Assembly: GCF_050896395.1 (NCBI RefSeq)
Contig: NZ_JBPBBA010000001.1
Location: forward strand, 62,001-126,000
DNA length: 64,000 bases
Source of the DNA: Nioella aestuarii
Lineage (GTDB): Bacteria; Pseudomonadota; Alphaproteobacteria; Rhodobacterales; Rhodobacteraceae
Direction: 5' to 3'
Both the position numbers and the translations under genes were made by a program. Positions 24,531-32,249 of this stretch are shown here, piece by piece; within the stretch, counting starts at the first letter, position 1, and each line of letters opens with the position of its first letter. Below the pieces are notes generated by a model that did not search any database, had not been told where the DNA came from, and was given only the letters and a program-made list of their open reading frames with translations.

Positions 24531-25528
24531 TCTTCGCAACTTTGCCTGTCCTCGCCTTCGAAATCGAGGAATTCGTGCATTTCCCGGCCACGAACCAGAC
24601 CGCCGAACTGCGCGTGATTTCCACCGCAGATGCGGACCTGTTCGCACCCTTCATCACGGCCTTCCAGGCGCTGAACCCCGGCGTTGCGGTGGACTATTAT
24701 GTTGTCAGCTCGTCCGAGATCATGGTCGCCCTGCAAGACGAGGGCGAACGCTTTGACCTCGCTATTTCCTCGGCAATGGACCTTCAGATCAAGCTTGCCA
24801 ATGACGGCTTAGCCCTGCCCTACCGATCCAGTGCAACCGGCAGCCTGCCCGAGTGGGCGCGCTGGAGGGACCGGGTCTTTGCCTTCACGCAGGAACCCGC
24901 GACCATGGTGCTCTCACGCGCCGATTTCGCCGATATGGACCTGCCCCGCACGCGGCAGGAACTGATCACCGCGCTGCGCGATTACCCCGACCGGTTCCGC
25001 GAACGGATCGGCACCTATGACGTGCGCGAAAGCGGGCTTGGTTATCTGTTTGCCACGCAGGACGGACGCACGTCGGAAACCTTCTGGCGTCTGGCGCAGG
25101 TCATGGGGGGCTTGCAAACGCAGCTCTATCGCGGCTCGTCCGACATGATCGAAGATGTCGCTTCGGGCCGGATCGCGGTGGCCTATAACGTCCTTGGCAG
25201 CTACGCGCAGGTGCGCGAGGACCTGCACGACCGTATCCACATCATTGCACCCGAAGACTTCACCACCGTGATGATGCGCACGGTTCTGATCCCCGCCAAT
25301 GCCGAAGCGCCAGAGGAGGCCGGGCGCTTCATCGACCACCTGATCGAGACCGCCTGGACTGAAGGCGGCGGCCGCTTCGCCTTCCCCGGCATCACGCCCG
25401 CGCGCCTGTCGGAAAACGCCAGCCTGCGCCCCATCCAGCTTGGCCCCGGCCTCTTGGTCTATCTCGACCGGCTGAAGCGGCGGCAGTTCATCGAGGAATG
25501 GGAAGCGGCGATGGTGCAGCCCGGCTAA
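24500..25528 (+). CDS. ABC-type periplasmic binding protein, possible accessory sensor of the TctDE system
   Basis: 342 residues with a signal peptide (LSLALIFATLPVLAF) and an iron/spermidine-type binding-protein fold: VISTADADLFAPFITAFQALNPG, then ERFDLAISSAMDLQ and VAYNVLGSYA. No permease or ATPase gene accompanies it. It begins inside the kinase gene (31-base overlap), so it is made together with the sensor. Binding proteins linked to TctE-like kinases occur in other proteobacteria; here it may feed ligand to the sensor domain rather than to a transporter. That role is inference. It converges on thpR with a four-base overlap of the stop regions. Confidence 0.75.
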   Translation: MRAIVLSLALIFATLPVLAFEIEEFVHFPATNQTAELRVISTADADLFAPFITAFQALNPGVAVDYYVVSSSEIMVALQDEGERFDLAISSAMDLQIKLANDGLALPYRSSATGSLPEWARWRDRVFAFTQEPATMVLSRADFADMDLPRTRQELITALRDYPDRFRERIGTYDVRESGLGYLFATQDGRTSETFWRLAQVMGGLQTQLYRGSSDMIEDVASGRIAVAYNVLGSYAQVREDLHDRIHIIAPEDFTTVMMRTVLIPANAEAPEEAGRFIDHLIETAWTEGGGRFAFPGITPARLSENASLRPIQLGPGLLVYLDRLKRRQFIEEWEAAMVQPG

Positions 25529-26067
25529 GCCAGAGGGTAGACCGCCAGCGCCTCATACCGCGCGCCCTGATCGGTGAGGGTAGAGCCTTGTAGCGAAAAG
25601 CTGGTTGCGCGTGCTGTCGGCACCTCCACCACCGGCGGCGCGGCGAGGAAGCCCTGCAACGCCGCCGCCTCGCCCTCTGACATGTGCCGCCCGAAGCGCG
25701 CCAGCGTAACATGCGGTCTGAACGCGCGCCGCTCGGGCTGCATCCCCACCCGGCGGGCCTGTCGTTCGACCTCTGCCTGTAGCGCCACCAGCTCCGGCAC
25801 CGGTTCCAGCAACGCCGCCAGCATCCGCGCCTTGCCCGGCCCGAACCAATCGATCCCCGCAAAGCGCAGCTCCGGCGCGGGTAGCCGCAAGGGCTCCAGC
25901 GCCATATGCAGTTCCTCCAACCGCTCCTCGGGCTGGTCATCCAGAAACGAGAGCGTCACATGCAGGTTCTCCCACGGCACCATCCGCCCAGCGCGGAGCC
26001 CCCCCACCATCCGCAACAGCGGATCGTGGCAGGTTTCGGGCAGGTCAAGACTGAGGAAGCTGCGCAT
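25525..26067 (-). CDS. thpR: RNA 2',3'-cyclic phosphodiesterase ThpR
   Basis: 180 residues from ATG 26067 (MRSFLSLDLPE, the usual family start). Two HxTx motifs, both HVTL (near residues 40 and 120), form the active site of this 2H phosphoesterase family, which opens 2',3'-cyclic phosphates on RNA ends. An upstream in-frame start at 26136 adds a non-conserved stretch that crosses a leader hairpin (CTCTCCC ... GGGAGAG, about 26102-26124). Confidence 0.9.
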   Translation of the reverse strand: MRSFLSLDLPETCHDPLLRMVGGLRAGRMVPWENLHVTLSFLDDQPEERLEELHMALEPLRLPAPELRFAGIDWFGPGKARMLAALLEPVPELVALQAEVERQARRVGMQPERRAFRPHVTLARFGRHMSEGEAAALQGFLAAPPVVEVPTARATSFSLQGSTLTDQGARYEALAVYPLA

Positions 26068-26164
26068 GGGGTCGGGTGTGTTGGGACATTGTTTCGGGCA
26101 CTCTCCCTCCGACAAGGGGGGAGAGGCAAGGCCCAAGAGGCGTTATGCTCTTGAACTTTTCAAA

Positions 26165-26818
26165 TCATGCATCTACGGAAATGCCAATCAACCTCAAAGC
26201 ATCCAGGACTTCCTTTCTATATTTTTCCCTACCGATGAAATCCGAGTAATGTCGAATTTGAATTACTTTCGCATCTCTCGGAAGCGCCTGTCGCAATAAA
26301 CGTGTTGCAAGTCCACCCATGCCAAGGAAAAGAGAGTTTTCCGCGCCCAAGAGTCGAACCTCTTCTTTGAAATGGTCGAAGTGCGGCTGAAGTTTATTTG
26401 GATGTTCTTTTATGTATTTTTTTACTTTTGCACTACTAGGCTCTTGAAAATCCTTTAGAATATCTGTCAGATAACAGCCCCAAATAGGTGTTCCTTGAAA
26501 AGCGTATCTGAGTTTGTAATCTTGCGCACTGGGGCTCGACGAATGGAAGTTTCCAAACTTTGAAGATTCAGAGTCGCTCGAGATATTAAGGCCAACCGCG
26601 ATATAATCAGCGTGAAGGAGTTTTCGAATCTCAGGATACTTCTTGAAATCAAAAATCGACAGGTCGCCTATGTTTGACTTAGGCTTTTCCCCCTCCTCCA
26701 TCCAGACAGCCCAACTGCTGCACCAAGCATAATCATCAATAATAGCCTGCATAGTGTTGTCGTCTATGCTAGTAAAATGTCCGTTCGAATCCGCTCCACG
26801 CATATCAATCTCCCTCAT
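26165..26818 (-). CDS. AT-rich unknown gene, uracil-DNA-glycosylase-fold-like protein
   Basis: 217 residues. The base composition (many A/T-ending codons and TTTTTT runs) is far from its neighbours, which points to recent transfer. Landmarks: WCSSWAVW near the start, AVGLNISSDS followed by GNFHSSSPSAQDYK, IWGCYLTDILKDF, FLGMGGLATRLL and a late IRHYS. The order GLN...NFH...TDI-KD...GN-like...HYS is what I recall for a hypothetical family, mostly from Firmicutes, that appears related to the uracil-DNA glycosylase fold. No helper genes are beside it. Function unproven; a solitary nucleic-acid or defence role is possible. Confidence 0.65.
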   Translation of the reverse strand: MREIDMRGADSNGHFTSIDDNTMQAIIDDYAWCSSWAVWMEEGEKPKSNIGDLSIFDFKKYPEIRKLLHADYIAVGLNISSDSESSKFGNFHSSSPSAQDYKLRYAFQGTPIWGCYLTDILKDFQEPSSAKVKKYIKEHPNKLQPHFDHFKEEVRLLGAENSLFLGMGGLATRLLRQALPRDAKVIQIRHYSDFIGREKYRKEVLDALRLIGISVDA

Positions 26819-27028
26819 ATGCTATCAAAAGGCTTGTTTGCGGAATGGGAACTTAATCCGGTTTGGTTGCACGCTACACTAGCGTACGCTTTCGGCAAAC
26901 GCCCAAACTTTAAGAAGCGCGGACTCTGCTCTCAGCCGACCTCCTCACAACCGCCCGAGCCACCCTTTCAGACCGGGAAGCCACCGTCACACAGCAAGCC
27001 GCCCAGCTTCGCATGTGCCATTCCGTCT

Positions 27029-27072
27029 GTACGGGGGGGTGTACAGGGGGTGTACGCCCGGTGTACGGGTGG
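27029..27072. repeat. Four tandem copies of an 11-bp TGTAC-containing unit
   Basis: TGTAC recurs at 27029, 27040, 27051 and 27062, exactly 11 bases apart, each followed by a G-rich half (GGGGGG, AGGGGG, GCCCGG, GGGTGG). It lies just beyond the 3' end of the creatinase gene, at the edge of the AT-rich segment, and runs into GGCACCCCCCTTTTTT on the + strand. About one helical turn per unit would line up a bound protein on one DNA face. Function unknown. Confidence 0.8.
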
Positions 27073-27085
27073 CACCCCCCTTTTT

Positions 27086-28291
27086 TCAGCCCACGATGTT
27101 GAAGCCGGGACCGTAGGGGTAGCCGGTGATGTTCTCGGCCCCGTCCTCGGTGATGATCAGGATATCATGTTCCCGATAGCCGCCCGCACCGGGTTGGCCC
27201 TCAGGGATCGTGATCATCGGTTCCATGGAAATCACCATGCCCGGTTCCAGCACGGTGTCGATATCCTCGCGCAGCTCCAACCCCGCCTCGCGGCCATAGT
27301 AGTGGGACAGCACGCCGAAGCTGTGACCGTAGCCGAAGCTGCGGTATTGCAGCAGGTTCCGTTCGGCGAAGAAGTCGTTGATTTTATGGGTAACTTCCGA
27401 GCATGAGGCGCCCGGCTTCAGCAGGCTCATCCCGTATTCATGGGCGCCCACATTGGCCTCCCAATAGCCCAGCGAGGCGTCGTCGACCTCCTCGACAAAC
27501 ATCGTCCGTTCCAGCGCGGTGTAGTAGCCCGAGATCATCGGGAAGGTGTTGAGGCTCAGGATATCGCCCCGCTGCAGCACCCGACCCGTCACCGGGTTAT
27601 GCGCGCCGTCGGTGTTGATGCCCGACTGGAACCAGACCCAGGTGTCGCGGTATTCGGCATCGGGGTAGCGGCGGGCGATTTCCAGCTCCATCGCGTCGCG
27701 GCCCGCCATGGCCACGTCGATCTCTCTAACGCCTTGTTTTACCGCGTCTTTGATGGCGTATCCGCCCACGTCCGCCACGGCGGCCCCGGCCCGGATCAAC
27801 TCGATCTCGGCGGGCGATTTGCGCATCCGTTGCTGCATGGTGTGGCCCGCAAGATCGACCTCGGAGGACGGGCTCAGGAAGGAGCGCATCTTGCCCTGTT
27901 GCAAGAGCGTCAGGTGGTCGGCCTCAAAGCCGATAACCTTTCCTTCACCTGTCACATGTAGGATCGCCCGCCAGAAGTTGTCGCGCTTCCAGTCGGTATA
28001 GGTGATGTTGTCGGTCGCGCCGCGCCGCCAGGGCTGGCCCGCATCGATCCCGGCGCTGATGGTCACGGCCTCGGACGCGGTTACGACAAGCGCATAGGGC
28101 CGCCCAAAGGCGCAGTACAGAAAGCCCGAGTAATAGGCGATATTGTGCATCGAGGTCATGACGGCGGCATCGACGCCATTTGCGTCCATGATCGCGCGCA
28201 GGCCCATCAGGCGGGCGTCATATTCGGCCTGGGTGAATTGCAAGGCGGGTTTGTCGCCATTGTGCAGGCGGTAGAATTCGGGACGGTCCAT
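27086..28291 (-). CDS. Creatinase (creatine amidinohydrolase)
   Basis: 401 residues from ATG 28291, placed by AAGGA seven bases upstream; this matches the 403-404 residue Pseudomonas enzyme. The pita-bread fold of the M24 family is present, and many stretches match creatinase itself: FLYCAFGRPYALVV, GQPWRRG, WFQSGINTDGAHNPVTG, MISGYYTALERTMF, RSFGYGHSFGVLSHYYG and GAGGYREHDIL. The family's catalytic His is in the GYGHSFG region. It splits creatine to sarcosine and urea. No creatininase or sarcosine oxidase gene is nearby, but urease 16 kb away could use the urea. Follows a same-strand LysR gene. Confidence 0.9.
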   Translation of the reverse strand: MDRPEFYRLHNGDKPALQFTQAEYDARLMGLRAIMDANGVDAAVMTSMHNIAYYSGFLYCAFGRPYALVVTASEAVTISAGIDAGQPWRRGATDNITYTDWKRDNFWRAILHVTGEGKVIGFEADHLTLLQQGKMRSFLSPSSEVDLAGHTMQQRMRKSPAEIELIRAGAAVADVGGYAIKDAVKQGVREIDVAMAGRDAMELEIARRYPDAEYRDTWVWFQSGINTDGAHNPVTGRVLQRGDILSLNTFPMISGYYTALERTMFVEEVDDASLGYWEANVGAHEYGMSLLKPGASCSEVTHKINDFFAERNLLQYRSFGYGHSFGVLSHYYGREAGLELREDIDTVLEPGMVISMEPMITIPEGQPGAGGYREHDILIITEDGAENITGYPYGPGFNIVG

Positions 28292-28430
28292 GGGAAGTTC
28301 CTTCATATGACCAGGGCCCCGGCGTACAGGGCGGTCGCGGGGAGGGCCCGCAGGCAAGCAGCCGGTGCTGCCGGGACGACGCCATCGCCCCTGCCTGAGC
28401 TGCGGTATAACGTGATCCAGCCGCCTCCCG

Positions 28431-29363
28431 CTAGCCTTTTTGCGACACGATCAGGTCGCGTGCTTTCGGGCCGCTGGCCCATCCAAGCAGCAGATCCTGC
28501 ACCACTGCCACGGCTCGTTTCGGACGCCCATCCGCGCGGCCGACCAAAAGGGTGATCGGCGGCAGCTCACCTGATAGAGGAACCGAGGCCAGACCCTCGC
28601 CGCCATAGCTGCGATCGGTGCGCGGGCGCATGTTCAGCACCGCCAGCCCCGCCCCCGCGCCGACCAGGCTGCGCACCATTTCCGTGGTGTTGGCCCGTGC
28701 CACAATGCGCGGCGCAAGCCCCCGGTCCCGAAAGAGCGCAGAGACATAGGGTTCTGCCACTGGCCGATCGAGAAGGATAACGGGATGGGCCGCCACATCT
28801 TCCAACGTCGCGCCATCGCGTGTTATCGGGTGGCCGAGCGGGGCCAGCACATAGGGCGGAAGGTCGAGCATTTTTCGGGCGACGATCCCGGCCCGCACCG
28901 GGGCCGCAGCGAAGAGGATCAGGTCAAGCCGTCCTGCCAGAAGCGCCTCTTGCGCCTCGTCTGCGGAACAGTCGACCAAGGTAATCTCCAACCCCGGGTT
29001 CGCCTGCTGTAGCGGGATCAGCAGCGCTGGTAGGAAGGCCGGCGCGACGGGGGCATAGTAGCCAATCCGCAGATGACCCGAAAGTGTCGCCGCGCCGGCC
29101 CGCGCATCCTCCAGCACGTTGTCACAATCCTCCAACAGCGTCCGAAACCGAGCCGCCAGAACCCGCCCCTCGCCCGTCGGCGCAATTCCCTTGGCCCGCG
29201 TCCGCACCAGCAAAGACGCACCCACCTCGGCCTCGACTTGATCCACCGCCGCCGCGACGGCGGAGGCCGCGATGTTGAGCCGACGCGCCGCCGCCGCGAT
29301 CGATCCGTCTTCGACCGTTGCAGCGAAGGCCGCCATTGCGCGTAGGGACACACGGGGGGACAT
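28431..29363 (-). CDS. LysR family transcriptional regulator
   Basis: 310 residues from ATG 29363 (or GTG two codons earlier). N-terminal helix-turn-helix: LRAMAAFAATVEDGSIAAAARRLNIAASAVAAAVDQVE; then a substrate-binding domain with LRIGYYAPVAPAFLPALL. It lies 140 bases upstream of creatinase on the same strand and is divergent from the fatty acid hydroxylase gene, so it could control either. Confidence 0.88.
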   Translation of the reverse strand: MSPRVSLRAMAAFAATVEDGSIAAAARRLNIAASAVAAAVDQVEAEVGASLLVRTRAKGIAPTGEGRVLAARFRTLLEDCDNVLEDARAGAATLSGHLRIGYYAPVAPAFLPALLIPLQQANPGLEITLVDCSADEAQEALLAGRLDLILFAAAPVRAGIVARKMLDLPPYVLAPLGHPITRDGATLEDVAAHPVILLDRPVAEPYVSALFRDRGLAPRIVARANTTEMVRSLVGAGAGLAVLNMRPRTDRSYGGEGLASVPLSGELPPITLLVGRADGRPKRAVAVVQDLLLGWASGPKARDLIVSQKG

Positions 29364-29463
29364 GACCACAACCTCATCGAATCAGACTTTGTTAACCTGA
29401 TAATACTGATTTTCCGATGTTTGGCCTCATGGCATGATCCCCCCGCAAACAGGGAGACCAAAG

Positions 29464-30444
29464 ATGCAGGAAAGACCCGAACAGATCCCCGGCTGGAACC
29501 ACGTGCCGGACGTGCCAATTCAGGTCTCGCCCTTCTTCAGCTGGCCACCCGATCCGATGCGCATGATCCGGTGGATCGCCGCGCGCTGGTTTGGCATAGC
29601 GGAAAATCTGTTGGTGCTGGCGCTGGCAACAATCAGCTGGCTCTGGTTTCAACCACCACTAGAAGTGACGGCGACACTTGCACCGGGCTGGGTCTTTGGG
29701 CTTTGGCTTCGCAATCTAGTCCTGATTTCCTTGGTTGCGGGGGTGCTTCACTGGATATTTTACATGCGCAAGGCGCAGGGGGCGCGGTTGAAATTCGACC
29801 CGCGCGATCTGATGCACAAGGGTCGTCAGTTCACCTTTGGCGGGCAGGTGCGCGACAACATGTTCTGGACCCTTGGCAGCGGTGTCGGCTTCTGGACCGC
29901 CTACGAGGTGCTGATGTTCTGGGCCATGGGCAATGGTTATGCGCCGCTGCTGTCGCCTGCAGATCACCCGGTTATTTTCGTGCTGTGGTTCCTGCTGACG
30001 CCGGTCTGGATTTCCTTCCATTTCTACTGGGTCCACCGGGCGCTCCATTGGGGGCCGCTGTATAAAATTGCCCATGCGCTGCATCACCGCAATGTCAATG
30101 TCGGCCCATGGTCGGGGTTGTCGATGCACCCGGTGGAGCACCTGATTTTCTTCAGTTCGATCCTCATTCACCTGATAGTGCCCGCGCATCCGCTGCACAT
30201 CCTTTTCCATATGCAGCACCAATCGCTGACGGCGGCGACGTCGCATACCGGGTTTGAAAACCTGTTGGTTCACGACCGAAAGCGCCTTGCGCTTGGAACC
30301 TTTCACCACCAGATGCACCACCGCTATTTCGAAGTGAACTACGGCAATCTTGAAATGCCGTGGGACAAATGGTTTGGCTCGTTCCACGATGGCACGCCCG
30401 AGGCGCATGAGCGGTTGAAGTCCCGGCGTGGGCGACGCGGATAA
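29464..30444 (+). CDS. Sterol desaturase / fatty acid hydroxylase superfamily protein
   Basis: 326 residues from ATG 29464 (GGGAGA six bases upstream). About four membrane helices and the di-iron histidine clusters of the superfamily: HFYWVHRALH, HALHHRN, and later TFHHQMHHRYFEVNYG. Such enzymes hydroxylate or desaturate lipids at the inner membrane. The gene comes 39 bases before the ABC transporter operon and may be its first member, which would link a membrane oxygenase with uptake and with the aldehyde dehydrogenase at the end. Substrate unknown. Confidence 0.85.
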   Translation: MQERPEQIPGWNHVPDVPIQVSPFFSWPPDPMRMIRWIAARWFGIAENLLVLALATISWLWFQPPLEVTATLAPGWVFGLWLRNLVLISLVAGVLHWIFYMRKAQGARLKFDPRDLMHKGRQFTFGGQVRDNMFWTLGSGVGFWTAYEVLMFWAMGNGYAPLLSPADHPVIFVLWFLLTPVWISFHFYWVHRALHWGPLYKIAHALHHRNVNVGPWSGLSMHPVEHLIFFSSILIHLIVPAHPLHILFHMQHQSLTAATSHTGFENLLVHDRKRLALGTFHHQMHHRYFEVNYGNLEMPWDKWFGSFHDGTPEAHERLKSRRGRRG

Positions 30445-30483
30445 CCCCTTTCCAACCGCTGCCGTTTCTCTAAGGTGGCGGCC

Positions 30484-31428
30484 ATGCTGCGCTATATCCT
30501 TGGCCGCCTTATCTCGCTGACTCTCAGCCTGATCGTCGCGAGCCTCGTCATCTTCACGGTGATCGAGGTCATTCCCGGCGACCCGGCAGCGTTCATGCTT
30601 GGTCTCAACGCAGACGAGGCGACGGTTCAGGCTCTGCGCGCTGATCTGGGATTGGATGGGTCCAAGGCGGAACGCTATCTGTCATGGATCGCGGGGATGG
30701 TGCAGGGCGATTTCGGAACCTCCTACACCTATCGCGTCCCGGTGGCGCAACTGGTGGCCGATCGGCTCTGGGTATCGCTGCCGCTGGCTGTTCTGTCCCT
30801 GATTTTGTCTACGCTTATCGCCTTCCCCGTCGGGTTGATGGCCGCCGCAAACCGGGGGCGGACGGCGGATTACGGCATCATGGGTGGCACGCAGCTTGGA
30901 ATCGCGATTCCGAATTTCTGGTTCGGGATGCTGCTGGTGCTTGTCTTTGCGGTGAACCTGCGCTGGTTCAGCGCGGGTGGGTTTCCGGGGTGGGAGACGC
31001 CGCTTCTGGCGCTGAAATCGTTGCTGTTGCCCTCGGTCGCGCTGGCCCTGCCGCAAGCGGCAATTCTGGCACGGGTGATGCGATCGGCCCTGATCGAGAC
31101 ACTTGCGCAGGACTACATGCGCACAGCTCGCGCCAAGGGGCTGAGCCGCCGTCAGGCGCTGCTGCGCCATGCGTTGCGCAACGCCCTGATCCCGGTTCTG
31201 ACCATTATCGGGCTGCAGTTTTCCTTCCTGCTGGCAGGCGCGATCATCATTGAAAACGTCTTCTTCCTGCCCGGCCTCGGGCGGCTGATCTTCCAGGGCA
31301 TCACGCAGCGCGATCTGGTGGTGGTGGAATCCGTGACCATGCTGCTGGTCTTCGCGGTCATCGTCGTGACCTTCATTGTCGACATCGCTTATGCAGTGGC
31401 AGACCCAAGACTGAGGCGCCGCGCATGA
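30484..31428 (+). CDS. ABC transporter permease, DppB/OppB type
   Basis: 314 residues from ATG 30484 (AAGGTGG upstream). Six membrane helices, N-terminal VFTVIEVIPGDPAAFMLG and the coupling EAA-like loop ARAKGLSRRQALLRHALRN. Member of the dipeptide/oligopeptide/nickel permease group. Its stop overlaps the next start (ATGA). Confidence 0.92.
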   Translation: MLRYILGRLISLTLSLIVASLVIFTVIEVIPGDPAAFMLGLNADEATVQALRADLGLDGSKAERYLSWIAGMVQGDFGTSYTYRVPVAQLVADRLWVSLPLAVLSLILSTLIAFPVGLMAAANRGRTADYGIMGGTQLGIAIPNFWFGMLLVLVFAVNLRWFSAGGFPGWETPLLALKSLLLPSVALALPQAAILARVMRSALIETLAQDYMRTARAKGLSRRQALLRHALRNALIPVLTIIGLQFSFLLAGAIIIENVFFLPGLGRLIFQGITQRDLVVVESVTMLLVFAVIVVTFIVDIAYAVADPRLRRRA

Positions 31429-32249
31429 GACGCCTGCCTGTCCCCTTAATCTTCGGCGCGGTTCTGTCGTCGGTCTTCCTTGCCATGGCGCTGCTGTCTT
31501 TCGTCTGGACGCCCCATGACGTCGAACAACTGATCATCGCCAGCCGCCTGCAACCTTCGTCGGCGGAGTTCTGGCTGGGAACCGATCAATTCGGGCGCGA
31601 CTTGCTCTCAATGCTCATGGTCGGCGCGCGGGTATCGCTGGCGGTGGCATTGGTCGCCGTCGGGATCGGCGTTGCAATCGGCGTGCCGCTCGGCCTTGCG
31701 GCCGCTGCCACGCGCGGCAGCCTGCTGGATGAGTTGATCATGCGGGGCAATGACCTGATCTTCGCCTTCCCCAGCCTTGTCATTGCCATCCTGATCACTG
31801 CGGTTTTCGGCCCCTCGGCCTTCAACGCGATCCTTGCCATCGGCATCTTCAACATCCCCGTCTTCGCCCGCGTGGCGCGCGGCGGTGCGCTGAGCCTTTG
31901 GACGCTGGATTACATCCTTGCCGCCCGTGTGGCGGGTAAAGGCAAGGCGCGGATCAGCGCCGAGCATATCCTGCCCAATATCGCCAACCTCCTGATCGTG
32001 CAGGCCACGATCCAGTTTTCGCTTGGCATTCTGGCCGAGGCCGCGCTGTCCTATGTGGGCCTCTCCGTTCAGCCGCCCACCCCAAGCTGGGGCCGGATGC
32101 TGGCGGATGCGCAGACGATGATCTACACCCACCCGATGCTGGCGGTGCTGCCGGGACTGGCTATTGTGCTGATGGTTCTTGGGCTGAACCTGATGGGCGA
32201 CGGGCTGCGCGACATGCTGGACCCAAGGCTTCGGAGGGTGCGGCAATGA
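31425..32249 (+). CDS. ABC transporter permease, DppC/OppC type
   Basis: 274 residues. N-terminal helix followed by the family motif LGTDQFGRDLLSMLMVGARVSL, five further helices, and coupling loop ARVAGKGKARISAEHILPN. It pairs with the preceding DppB-type permease. The stop overlaps the ATPase start (ATGA), so permeases and ATPase are translated as a unit. Confidence 0.92.
   Translation: MRRLPVPLIFGAVLSSVFLAMALLSFVWTPHDVEQLIIASRLQPSSAEFWLGTDQFGRDLLSMLMVGARVSLAVALVAVGIGVAIGVPLGLAAAATRGSLLDELIMRGNDLIFAFPSLVIAILITAVFGPSAFNAILAIGIFNIPVFARVARGGALSLWTLDYILAARVAGKGKARISAEHILPNIANLLIVQATIQFSLGILAEAALSYVGLSVQPPTPSWGRMLADAQTMIYTHPMLAVLPGLAIVLMVLGLNLMGDGLRDMLDPRLRRVRQ

Noticed and set aside
24500..25528. 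Complete iron ABC transporter
   Set aside because: Only the binding protein is present; both neighbours are unrelated to ABC permeases or ATPases.
27029..27072. CRISPR array or replication origin
   Set aside because: Units are only 11 bases with no spacers, no cas genes, and no rep or dnaA-box context.
26140..27085. Prophage or integrative element around the AT-rich gene
   Set aside because: No integrase, tRNA target, flanking direct repeat or second foreign gene could be seen; a single gene acquisition is enough.
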